IMG/VR virus record: IMGVR_UViG_3300032050_000024
Span: 62,001 to 126,000 of that record
Strand: one strand, 5' to 3'
DNA length: 64,000 nt
Source of the DNA: a virus
Both the position numbers and the translations under genes were made by a program. Below, piece after piece: positions 34,717-42,982 of the stretch. The first letter of the stretch is position 1. The number at the start of each line of letters is the position of its first letter. The notes below the pieces were generated by a model. The model was not told where the DNA came from. It saw only the letters and a list, made by a program, of their open reading frames with translations, and searched no databases.

Positions 34717-37700
34717 TTAGTTACACATAATCTGGCTGAAACCGTTTGTCTTGTTAACTTCAATCAATCTATCAACCATATCTCGCATAGAATCAACATG
34801 AGATATAATAATTGAAAAATCAAACTTAGTACGAAAATAATCAAACAGATTTACTACAGAAGAAATATGATCTGCATCTAAAGAACCCCAGCCTTCGTCA
34901 ATTGCAATAAAATTAGGACGAGGAAGAGCTGATACATTTATAAGTGCTATGCGAATTGCTAATGATGAAATAAAACGTTCCATTCCGCTTGTTAATTCTA
35001 ATGGCCAAAAATTATCTTCATCATAAATAATATATCCATTAATATTTTTACCATCCGTATTCAATACCATATTAAATTCAACTATTTGATTGAGTACGTT
35101 GTTTATTTCTGCTTCAATTTTTGGAAGAGCTTTTGTAACTAATTCATATGGAATACCATCTCTTTTAACTGCATCTAAATAATATTCATATGCTTTGTAT
35201 TCCGTTTCCAATTGTTTGTATTTTTCTAACTGTTGTAATGCAGTTGATTTGTTTGTTTTTGCTACTTCAATTGCACCATGTTGATTTTTAATATCATTTT
35301 GAATTATTTTTATTTTTTCAGATATATCAAATATTTGAGTTTTACATGTTTGAATATCCGAATCAATTATTACATTATGATTAATAGCTGTTTCATTTTT
35401 TCTGAATAATTCCTGACGTTCTACAACTGTTTCTAATTCAGATTCACGGGTTTGCAAATCACTTTCTAATATTTGAAGTTGAAGTTCATTTCGCTCTGCA
35501 ATTATTTTTTTAGTTGCAATATTATTTTTAAGTTTGTTATATTGCTCAGTTAATTCAAATACAGGTTTTAATGTTTCTAATTCTAAATTTAATTCATGTA
35601 TTTGTTGATTTATATTTTCTAATAACAATTTATCTGTATCAATTGTATTTTGTGCTTCGATTGCATTTTGTACAAAAACGTTAGATGTACAGTATTTGCA
35701 TTCCGGATCATATTCATGTGTTGCAAGGTGATCAATTTTTTCTTGTTTGCCATTTACGATTTCCTTTTGTTGTCTGTATTTTTGTAAAAGTATATTGACT
35801 GAATGTTCTTTTGAAGAATATTGTTTTGTTTTTTCATTGATATCTTCAATATCAAATTGTTTTAATTGTTGTTTTAATGTATCTATTTCTGCTAGTAATA
35901 TTTCTAAATCTTGTTCTGCAGTTTCAATATCCGTTTGAATTGATTCAACATGTTGTATTAAATCATTTTCTTGTTGTTTCAATTCATTAATATCTGGGCC
36001 ATCATACGTAGTAGGTTGTTTAGTTTCAATTAAAGAAACAATTGCCTCTTGCAAAGTATTACGTTGATCTTGCAATTTATCTTCTTGTTCTTCTAGTTGT
36101 GCAATATTATCTTGGTTTGCTGTAATAATTTCATCAGCTTGAACAATTATTTCAGCAAAATCCGTTTTCTTGTAATCTTTTAATCGACCAGCTGTTTCTT
36201 TTATTTCATCTGCAGAAAGTTGATAAAGTTGTTCAAATACTGTAATATCTAAAAATTGTGAAAGTAAATCTTTACGTTCTTTTTGTGATTTTTCAATAAA
36301 ATTATTATTGTCTGCTTGAAGTGAAAATGCAGTTAAAATAAAATCATCATACGTACCTAGGTAACGACGTATATTTTTATTTGTATCACTTCGTTCTTCT
36401 CCGTTTAAATTTTCTGAATCAGTATAAAAATCTACATCTACTTTTACGTGTGTTTCTTTCTTTTTATTTTGCGTTCCGCGTCTTTCAATTGTATACACAG
36501 TACCATTCATTTCAAAACGAAATACACCTCGGAACCATGTTTTTTTGTTGTTTAAAACTTCATTTGCTTTGCCTGTTTTACTACATTTATCAAAAATGGT
36601 ATAAGTAATTGCATCAAGCAAACTAGATTTTCCTGAGGTATTTGCAGCAAATAATCCACATACATCTGCTAAGTTTTCAAAGTTTAAAACATTGCCTTCT
36701 CCATATGAAAACATGTTATCAAACTCAAAAGAAATAGGATGCCATGTTACATGACGGATTGATTCTACTGCTGGTAATTTTGAATTTATTGTTCGATTGA
36801 TGTGTCTGATTGCATCAACTTCTTGTGCTGTTGCTTGAGGAAAATGATTGTCAATATAATCAGAAAGAAGTACATTTTGATATTCAACATCTCGAACGTT
36901 TCCGATAGCTAACGGTGTTGAAGAATTGCTTTGATTGTTTGCAATAGTTCGTTGAATAGTAATGTCTTGCACATCATATTTTTTACGAATAGTTGCAATA
37001 AGTTTTTTCATATCTGCAGCACTCGTTTCATTAAATTTAATACGAATCCTAGGTTTGACAGGCATACGATGTGGGTGTGCTACAATTTGATTTTTATCAA
37101 TTTCAATTGTTACATATCCATAATCATTATCAATTTGAGCAAACTTCGCACTACATGTTGCAACGTCCCAAACAAGTATTCCATGATCTAATGCTTCTCC
37201 ATGATTTTGTTGAATAAGTGAACCTGGATATGCAATTGTTCCATATGCATCTAAAAATTGTGCCGGTTTATGAATATCACCTAACAATGTAATGTCATGT
37301 CCTGCAAATAAATCTGTTGTTACATGTTCATTTGATATTTGATAACCAATATCAGTTTTAGCAGTATTAACAGCACCATGGTGCAATGCAATTTTATATG
37401 TAGCATCAAATTGATCAGCACGTACATAATCTGCAGGTGTCTTATCAACAGCCATATGATTCCAAACACAACCACCTAATTCAAAAAGTCCATTGTCTTT
37501 TACAAAATGAATATTTGGATTTTGTATAACATCTAGTACCGGACTTACTGCATCAACACGGTGCATATTGTTAAGATTCATGTCATGGTTACCTAGAATA
37601 ACAATGGTAGGTATTTTAAAACCATTAAAGAAATCAACTAGCATTTGTACTAGTTCTGGAGACATATCTAATTTGCTATGCACAATATCTCCAGTAACAA

Positions 37701-37863
37701 CTGCTACACTATTTCCAGTGCAATGTGTTTCTATGTAATTAAATAAATTTTCGAATACTTGTCGATATTCTCTATGTCTTTTTAAAGTACGAATATGTAC
37801 GTCTGAAATGTGAAATATTTTGTCAATCATTTCAATTCCAGTATCAATGCGTTTTATGTCCAT
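34717..37863 (-). CDS. gp47/gp46: Single-chain Mre11-Rad50 (gp47-gp46) recombination nuclease
   Basis: 1,048 residues. The N-terminal 300 residues are a calcineurin-type phosphoesterase: FHISDVHIR (17-25), VVTGDIVHSK, VILGNHDMN, LHHGAV and LLGDIHKP give the five metal-binding motifs of Mre11/SbcD/gp47. Residues about 380-1,048 are a Rad50/SbcC/gp46 ATPase: P-loop FAANTSGKSSLLDAI, long coiled coils, a zinc hook PECKYCTSN (about 720), ABC signature LTSGMERFISSLAIRI and Walker B NFIAIDEGWGSLD. The two are separate genes in T4 (47 and 46). The complex resects double-strand ends for recombination-dependent replication. It overlaps the primase gene by 10 nt. Confidence 0.93.
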   Translation of the reverse strand: MDIKRIDTGIEMIDKIFHISDVHIRTLKRHREYRQVFENLFNYIETHCTGNSVAVVTGDIVHSKLDMSPELVQMLVDFFNGFKIPTIVILGNHDMNLNNMHRVDAVSPVLDVIQNPNIHFVKDNGLFELGGCVWNHMAVDKTPADYVRADQFDATYKIALHHGAVNTAKTDIGYQISNEHVTTDLFAGHDITLLGDIHKPAQFLDAYGTIAYPGSLIQQNHGEALDHGILVWDVATCSAKFAQIDNDYGYVTIEIDKNQIVAHPHRMPVKPRIRIKFNETSAADMKKLIATIRKKYDVQDITIQRTIANNQSNSSTPLAIGNVRDVEYQNVLLSDYIDNHFPQATAQEVDAIRHINRTINSKLPAVESIRHVTWHPISFEFDNMFSYGEGNVLNFENLADVCGLFAANTSGKSSLLDAITYTIFDKCSKTGKANEVLNNKKTWFRGVFRFEMNGTVYTIERRGTQNKKKETHVKVDVDFYTDSENLNGEERSDTNKNIRRYLGTYDDFILTAFSLQADNNNFIEKSQKERKDLLSQFLDITVFEQLYQLSADEIKETAGRLKDYKKTDFAEIIVQADEIITANQDNIAQLEEQEDKLQDQRNTLQEAIVSLIETKQPTTYDGPDINELKQQENDLIQHVESIQTDIETAEQDLEILLAEIDTLKQQLKQFDIEDINEKTKQYSSKEHSVNILLQKYRQQKEIVNGKQEKIDHLATHEYDPECKYCTSNVFVQNAIEAQNTIDTDKLLLENINQQIHELNLELETLKPVFELTEQYNKLKNNIATKKIIAERNELQLQILESDLQTRESELETVVERQELFRKNETAINHNVIIDSDIQTCKTQIFDISEKIKIIQNDIKNQHGAIEVAKTNKSTALQQLEKYKQLETEYKAYEYYLDAVKRDGIPYELVTKALPKIEAEINNVLNQIVEFNMVLNTDGKNINGYIIYDEDNFWPLELTSGMERFISSLAIRIALINVSALPRPNFIAIDEGWGSLDADHISSVVNLFDYFRTKFDFSIIISHVDSMRDMVDRLIEVNKTNGFSQIMCN

Positions 37864-38798
37864 ATCATTCCCATTCTTAACTCCATCACACGTTCAAATG
37901 TTAATAAGTCAGTATTTTCTATAATTTCTGTAATTTTTTCAAATCCTAATTCTGATGCATCTTGATCTTGCAATTCAACAAAGTAAACATTTAAGCCTTC
38001 TGCCATGAAACGTTCTGCAATTGTTAGTGCATTTTTCAAAGCATCTGCATCTAAACAAATATAAATGTTTCGTACTCGTTCTTCGATAATTTTCTTTTGC
38101 AACGCCGGTTGTATAATTTTTCCAAATAAAGGTATTGCATTGCGTTTAACTGCAATTGCATCAAATGAACCTTCACAAAGTATAATGGGTTGTGACCAAT
38201 TGATAGTCATTTCAAAACCAATTATGTCTTTTGATATTTTAGGATTTTTATGTTTTTGTTTGTCGGCTTTGTAAAATGCTCGACTTACAAAATAATTTAG
38301 TTGTCCGTCGCGATCATAACTTGGAATAATTATCTTGCCAGAATATTCTCCTGTTTCACAATATCCGATTCTGTATTTCAAAATATCAAACACCGTTATA
38401 CCTCGTTGTGTTAAGTAATGAATTGCATTGCGATAATCAGGTGTTGATTTTTTTATCCAAAGTGGTGCATATTCTGCCGGAAGTTGAATTGTTTGATTTG
38501 TTTTTGTTTCTTTAGGATCAACTCTATATTTTGCTGATTCAATTATGCGATTAAGTTGTTCAAAACGCTCTTTAGGTAAATTTAATTGCTTAAATAAAGT
38601 TTGAATGCTTTTACCTTTCTTATCACTAATCCAACAGTGCCATGTATAGTTACCATGTTCATCAGGCGTAGACCGTATTTCTAATTTAGGTTTGTAGTGT
38701 GATTGAAACGGTGAGAAAAATGAAATATTACCTCCGGAAGTCGGCTTACCTTTACCTAAAACAGATTCTAATAATTGAAGTAACTTTAAATTCTTCAT
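37854..38798 (-). CDS. DNA primase (TOPRIM, T4 gp61/DnaG-like) with degenerate zinc ribbon
   Basis: 314 residues (T4 gp61 has 342). The C-terminal TOPRIM domain has PIILCEGSFDAIA (E209) and YICLDADA (D250, D252), with GKIIIPSYDRDGQLNYFVSR (154-173) before it, as in bacterial-type primases. The N-terminal domain aligns with a zinc ribbon (ISFFSPFQSHYKPKLEI ... YTWHCWISDKKGKSI) but only C55 of the usual four ligands remains: the others are S29, Q32/S33 and S58. It primes lagging-strand synthesis. Cotranscribed with the nuclease fusion. No replicative helicase was seen in the window. Confidence 0.88.
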   Translation of the reverse strand: MKNLKLLQLLESVLGKGKPTSGGNISFFSPFQSHYKPKLEIRSTPDEHGNYTWHCWISDKKGKSIQTLFKQLNLPKERFEQLNRIIESAKYRVDPKETKTNQTIQLPAEYAPLWIKKSTPDYRNAIHYLTQRGITVFDILKYRIGYCETGEYSGKIIIPSYDRDGQLNYFVSRAFYKADKQKHKNPKISKDIIGFEMTINWSQPIILCEGSFDAIAVKRNAIPLFGKIIQPALQKKIIEERVRNIYICLDADALKNALTIAERFMAEGLNVYFVELQDQDASELGFEKITEIIENTDLLTFERVMELRMGMIWT

Positions 38799-38989
38799 AT
38801 ACTTTATAATAAAGAATTACTGTAAGGAATCCAATGAATATTAATTATTATTATAATATTAATTAGATACATACATTAACATTACTGATCTAATGATTTC
38901 ATTACATTAACATTACATTCAATCTATTAATTAAATAATTTCATTAATTATCATGAATATATTATTTTTTATTGTAAAATCAAACCAAT
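38799..38989. other. AT-rich noncoding gap with direct repeats
   Basis: 191 nt, almost only A/T apart from scattered C on the plus strand. Contains the phrase ACATTAACATTAC twice (about 38873 and 38904) with intervening CATTAC copies, and several TTAATTATT-type palindromes. It carries no open reading frame of note. Minus strand near 38799-38820 reads TCTTTATTATAAAG, a possible primase promoter. An origin or regulatory function is possible but unproven. Confidence 0.4.
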
Positions 38990-39469
38990 TTAAAAAAACT
39001 TTTTTACTTCACGCGGACTTTCACCGGATTTTACACATTCTGCTAACCATTCTGCAGGTATATCTTTTTTTGCAACATGAGTTATTCCTAGTTTTAATGC
39101 AAATTCAGCATATGTAGTTTTGCTTGTTTTTGACAAACGTTGATTAGGATTTTGAAATACCATTCGAATGTCAATACCAGGATTTGATTGTAGCACATGT
39201 TTCATTTTAGTACGATCTGCTGTAGTCCATCGTCCTTTTGTTTCAACAAACATTAAATGTCCATTACGTTTAGTAAATACGAAGTCAGGTGTATATTTTG
39301 CTTTACGTTCCGGTACTATATAATTTACGGTTTCTGTTTCATATTTCAAATCATATTCAGTAGTTTTTATCCATTCTGCTACTGTATGTTCTAAACCTGA
39401 TTTATAACCATATTTAAGTGCAGCTGCTCGTTTAGAATTCCCTGCACTATGAAAGTGATTTTTTTTCAT
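38990..39469 (-). CDS. Endonuclease I, T7 gp3-like Holliday-junction resolvase
   Basis: 159 residues from the ATG at 39469; a TTG at 39490 would add 7 residues and overlap the upstream gene. T7 endonuclease I pattern: YKSGLEHTVAEWI (E27), AKYTPDFVF (D62), MFVETKGRW (E76, K78), then DIRMVFQNPNQRLSKTSKTT and YAEFALKLGI, and IPAEWL near the C-terminus. This is the PDDEXK nuclease that cuts branched DNA. T4 itself uses the unrelated endonuclease VII (gp49) for the same job, debranching before packaging. Placed downstream of the kinase-like gene and upstream of primase. Confidence 0.9.
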   Translation of the reverse strand: MKKNHFHSAGNSKRAAALKYGYKSGLEHTVAEWIKTTEYDLKYETETVNYIVPERKAKYTPDFVFTKRNGHLMFVETKGRWTTADRTKMKHVLQSNPGIDIRMVFQNPNQRLSKTSKTTYAEFALKLGITHVAKKDIPAEWLAECVKSGESPREVKKFF

Positions 39470-39479
39470 AACATTTTTT

Positions 39480-40025
39480 TTACCAATCAACTAATACCAT
39501 TTTTCCGTTCCACATCATCATGTTATCGGAACTAAAATCTAAATCTAAATCAAATTCTTCAATTCCAATTTTTTGTATATCTCGCTGTAATGCACGTATA
39601 AAATTAACTAATTTAGTATTAGTATTACGAGCACCATCTGCATCTAAAAAATCAAATATTGAAACTTCTCCGCCTTCGCGTCGTGCATAATCTCCGTAAC
39701 GTTTCATGAATTCATCAATCATTTGTCTGTCAGAATCTAGCAGTATATCTGCATTTGCTACTATAAACATATGTTCACGTTCATTTACGTAATATACAGG
39801 AATAAATGTAGTAAATTCAGACCAACGACCTACAATAATTTTAGCTACTTCAAATTCATCTCGTTCTGTAGTAACTTTAAATACTTTATCTTCTCCATCT
39901 ATTTCATATACACGAGCATTATCTCCGCTTCCTATAAAACGGAATTGTTTATTTCGTATTTTATCCAATAATCGATTAATTTCTTTTTCAGATAATTCTC
40001 GTAAAAGTTTCTTTAAACGTATCAT
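39480..40025 (-). CDS. Small protein-kinase-fold protein
   Basis: 181 residues. FRFIGSGDNARVYEIDGEDK (28-47) is a glycine-rich loop with the following VFKVT lysine (K50); FDLDLDFSSDNMMMWNGKMV (158-177) has the D-x5-7-N arrangement of the catalytic loop of kinase/aminoglycoside-phosphotransferase folds (D161 or D163, N168), and LVDW at the very end takes the place of the metal-binding 'DFG/IDW' Asp (D180). The chain stops right there, so the C-lobe is minimal. N-terminal MIRLKKLLRELSEKE resembles head-targeting leaders. It could phosphorylate host proteins or be a pseudokinase. Overlaps the lectin-like gene by 4 nt. Confidence 0.72.
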   Translation of the reverse strand: MIRLKKLLRELSEKEINRLLDKIRNKQFRFIGSGDNARVYEIDGEDKVFKVTTERDEFEVAKIIVGRWSEFTTFIPVYYVNEREHMFIVANADILLDSDRQMIDEFMKRYGDYARREGGEVSIFDFLDADGARNTNTKLVNFIRALQRDIQKIGIEEFDLDLDFSSDNMMMWNGKMVLVDW

Positions 40026-41650
40026 GATATATTCTTATCTAAATCTATTCTTATTAAAAAATTCATATCAACATCCGTACGTTTTCTTACAGGCTGTGCT
40101 AATTTACCTATTGCTAATAATTGGCCGGCATTATTATACAATCCAACTGTTGTTATGTAAGGAGCAAAGGCACTACTAGTAGCAAATGTTTTAAAAGTTT
40201 TGTCATCATCTATTGTTAATGATAAATTTGATGAAATATTAAAATCTCCAGAATCGATTTTTGCTACAACGCCTAATTCATGAATAGTTTTAGTACTACG
40301 ATATGACGCTGTATATGGTAAATTTAATATGTTATTAAAACGGTAATCAGATGTAGAAATTACAGCTAAGCCTTGTTTTGAAAAAACGTTTCCTACGTGA
40401 TTAGTTTGCATAAACGAACCGCCCTCTGTTCTATCTGCTAAATAACCAATTTCTGCAGAAGTTAATGACTTATTAAATATACGTATTTCATCTAATTGTC
40501 CATTCATATGTGAACTAGATTCCCAACCGCCAATATATAACGGATCTAGATTATCAATTCTTGCCGAAGCTGTAAATGGAGAATTTGTATCAATCAATAA
40601 GTTATTAGTAATAGAATTATCTAAATTACCATCTATCCAAATTTCCATTGTACTACCAGATTTTTGACATACTACATGCGTATGATTTAAAGCATCAACT
40701 GTAATAGTAGATGTTACATATGATTTAAACGTAGTGCTACCAGCAATAGTAAAAACCAATTGATTAGTTGTATCAACTTCAATTTTAAATGGGTATTGCG
40801 GAGTAATTGAACTAGATGCTTTAGCTATAACTAAATCATAATCACTACCAGTATTATTTGCATAAATCCAAAATGAAATTGCATAATCATGATTACGATT
40901 ATAATATCCCGGCAATTCAGTTTTTATATAACTATTACCATCAAATTGTGCTAATAAACCCACTGATTGTGTCGTCCCGGTTAATGTTTTAACACCTGGT
41001 TGATACATTACTCCTGCAGATTGATATTTAATTCTAGTAGTATCAAAATATTCATTAAAACCTTCATACCATTTTACGTCAGAAACTATAGATGCAGTAT
41101 TAAAAGATGCATCATATAAATTTCCGTAACGATCTGATTTAATATATAAAGGTATTGTTGTAGAATATGAAGCAGTACCATATGAAGAAGATCCATATAC
41201 ACTTCCGGAATAATAACTTGCAGTCATCGTAAATGATGCCGGTTTAATTCCTTCTCCGATACGTATTTGCGGAAATGATAATATTGAAGCTGATTGATAT
41301 AAATACTTTTTAGTGCGAGTTAAATCAGTTGGACCAAATGTATTTGCTGGCTGTGTTTTGTATTTATAATAAGAATGATTAACAGAAAAATATGTTATAG
41401 TTTGTAAAGAGCCATCAATGTTTGTTAAATCATTATATGTTAATGTAGTTCCCAATGCCGGCAATACATTAATATCTGAATATATTGCGTGTAAAGGTAA
41501 AGCACTAGAAGTTTCACTTCCAGATATCGCAGTCCAAGACTTATATGTTTGAAATGGAGTAACTTTTACATCAGATGAATCAATCTTTTTAAAGACTGTT
41601 GGATATACTCCCGTATACGTATCTTGTTCTTGTATTTTTGATTCTGCCAT
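40022..41650 (-). CDS. Tail protein with LamG/concanavalin-like domain
   Basis: 542 residues from the ATG at 41650 (MAESKIQEQDTYTG); a start 8 codons earlier lies within the terminator hairpin. Residues about 235-400 form a LamG-type lectin domain: DYAISFWIYANNTGSDYDLV, HVVCQKSGSTMEIWIDGN, and DPLYIGGWESSSHMNGQLDE-IRIFN, the typical 'I.G.LDEIRIFN' ending. The C-terminal 45 residues (YITTVGLYNNAGQLLAIGKL) are shared with the next structural gene downstream in this window (41708-42970). Probably a glycan-binding baseplate or tail surface protein. Confidence 0.78.
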   Translation of the reverse strand: MAESKIQEQDTYTGVYPTVFKKIDSSDVKVTPFQTYKSWTAISGSETSSALPLHAIYSDINVLPALGTTLTYNDLTNIDGSLQTITYFSVNHSYYKYKTQPANTFGPTDLTRTKKYLYQSASILSFPQIRIGEGIKPASFTMTASYYSGSVYGSSSYGTASYSTTIPLYIKSDRYGNLYDASFNTASIVSDVKWYEGFNEYFDTTRIKYQSAGVMYQPGVKTLTGTTQSVGLLAQFDGNSYIKTELPGYYNRNHDYAISFWIYANNTGSDYDLVIAKASSSITPQYPFKIEVDTTNQLVFTIAGSTTFKSYVTSTITVDALNHTHVVCQKSGSTMEIWIDGNLDNSITNNLLIDTNSPFTASARIDNLDPLYIGGWESSSHMNGQLDEIRIFNKSLTSAEIGYLADRTEGGSFMQTNHVGNVFSKQGLAVISTSDYRFNNILNLPYTASYRSTKTIHELGVVAKIDSGDFNISSNLSLTIDDDKTFKTFATSSAFAPYITTVGLYNNAGQLLAIGKLAQPVRKRTDVDMNFLIRIDLDKNIS

Positions 41651-41656
41651 GATTAG

Positions 41657-41688
41657 TAAAAACCCGTTATACATATAAATATAACGGG
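41657..41688 (-). terminator. Terminator hairpin that contains a late-promoter-like motif
   Basis: 9-bp perfect stem CCCGTTATA/TATAACGGG (41663-41671 with 41680-41688), 8-nt loop, then TTTTTA on the minus strand. The loop and inner stem contain TATTTATA (41674-41681), the promoter motif for the lectin-like gene. Confidence 0.75.
41674..41681 (-). promoter_or_regulatory. Late-promoter-like motif upstream of lectin-like tail gene
   Basis: Minus strand reads GTTATATTTATATGTATAAC, 24-31 nt before the start codon at 41650, inside the terminator hairpin. Confidence 0.6.
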
Positions 41689-41707
41689 CTCAAATTACTG
41701 TTAATTT

Positions 41708-42970
41708 TTAATAATCTAATTTAACTCTAATCAATGCTTCTCGTTGGAATGATTTCAATAATGGTTTAGAAAGTTTTGCAACTGCTAATAATTCTTGTGA
41801 ATCATTATATAAACCAACCGTTGTAATATATGTTTTAGGATCTCCAATAAATGTTGATTGTGCTACTTGTCCAACACTTCCTGTAACATATGAAGGATTA
41901 TTAGAAAAGTTATATTCTGCATTTTTAACACGCACAAAATAATGTGTACTTGTTACTTTTTCTGAATTACGTGCTAAGAAACCATAATTATCACTTGTTG
42001 CAGGATTTGTAAAATATGATGAACCTGATATTGAATGGAACAATACAAAATGATTATTTCCTTCTGAACTAGAACCAGTATTAGTTGCAAATCCTAATTG
42101 TTGATCTAACATTTTTCCATCTAGTATTAAAGTACCATAATCTGGATATGCTAATCCATAATAAACTGGTGCTGTTGAATTAAATACCCCACTATTAATA
42201 GATCCAGAAACTATATTATAAACTTTTCCAGAGTCGCCAATTGTAGCAGATGATATTGAAGAATCATCAATCAATGATATAATATTACTACCAGTTGCAA
42301 CAGAACCTGTTGCATTAGTAGCTCTAGATGAAATTGATATTAATGGTAATTCCCAATTTCCAGCATCTAATCGCTCTTTTAAACGATTACGTTTGAAATT
42401 AACTACATAAATATAATCAGTACTACCGGATCCGGCTGTTGTAAAACGAGTATCAGTTGGAGATAAAAGCAATTGTCGATATTGTGAATAAATTGCTTTA
42501 CTTGGAGAATCATTAAGTTGTCCTTGAGAGTCAGATCCACTTCCTAATGCATGACCAAATGCTAATGAAAATTGAACAGCAGAACCTGTTGCTGTAGTAG
42601 CTTTATGATATACATCAACATAATAACGACGTTGCGATGTAGTTTGCGTTGAAGATGTAAAAAATGTTTCTAAACTTGCTACATTATCAGACCATAATCC
42701 TGCAGTAACCGTTTCTATTTGATTAGAAATGACATCATTTACTGTATCAAATTTTGTATATGTTCTACCATTACGAGCTAATATTTGTGTTTGTTGCATT
42801 TCTGCAACCATTTGGTTTGCAAGTTGTTGAGCTAATTGTTGTACTTGATCTGTAATAGCAGACGTTGCATTTACAGCTACTCCTACATCACGCGGCGTTG
42901 TAGTTTGATTTGTAGCAATTCGTGGAACACCTCCATGGCGTGGTTGAGATTTTAAATTCATATAATTCAT
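41708..42970 (-). CDS. Baseplate/tail structural protein
   Basis: 420 residues. N-terminal low-complexity region (MNLKSQPRHGGVPRIATNQT), a helix (VQQLAQQLANQMVAEMQQTQ), then a beta-rich body with SQRRYYVDVYHKA, IYSQYRQLLLSPTD and YIYVVNFKRNRLKERLDAGN, and a C-terminal module YITTVGLYNDSQELLAVAKL plus SKPLLKSF and ALIRVKLDY that matches the end of the lectin-like protein. This 'TVGLYN..ELLAVAKLS.P' module is typical of structural proteins encoded next to baseplate wedges in T4-like aquatic phages. The exact T4 counterpart is unknown. The 216-residue gene ends 12 nt upstream. Confidence 0.75.
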   Translation of the reverse strand: MNYMNLKSQPRHGGVPRIATNQTTTPRDVGVAVNATSAITDQVQQLAQQLANQMVAEMQQTQILARNGRTYTKFDTVNDVISNQIETVTAGLWSDNVASLETFFTSSTQTTSQRRYYVDVYHKATTATGSAVQFSLAFGHALGSGSDSQGQLNDSPSKAIYSQYRQLLLSPTDTRFTTAGSGSTDYIYVVNFKRNRLKERLDAGNWELPLISISSRATNATGSVATGSNIISLIDDSSISSATIGDSGKVYNIVSGSINSGVFNSTAPVYYGLAYPDYGTLILDGKMLDQQLGFATNTGSSSEGNNHFVLFHSISGSSYFTNPATSDNYGFLARNSEKVTSTHYFVRVKNAEYNFSNNPSYVTGSVGQVAQSTFIGDPKTYITTVGLYNDSQELLAVAKLSKPLLKSFQREALIRVKLDY

Positions 42971-42982
42971 TTTTTTAACCTA

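Noticed and set aside
34717-37863. Two adjacent genes with a missed stop between phosphoesterase and ATPase
   Set aside because: The reading frame is continuous and no internal start with a ribosome-binding site is obvious at the junction, so a true fusion is the better reading; raw reads should still be checked.
39470-39490. TTG start for the endonuclease I gene at 39490
   Set aside because: The TTG lacks a ribosome-binding site and overlaps the upstream gene; the ATG at 39469 retains all catalytic motifs.
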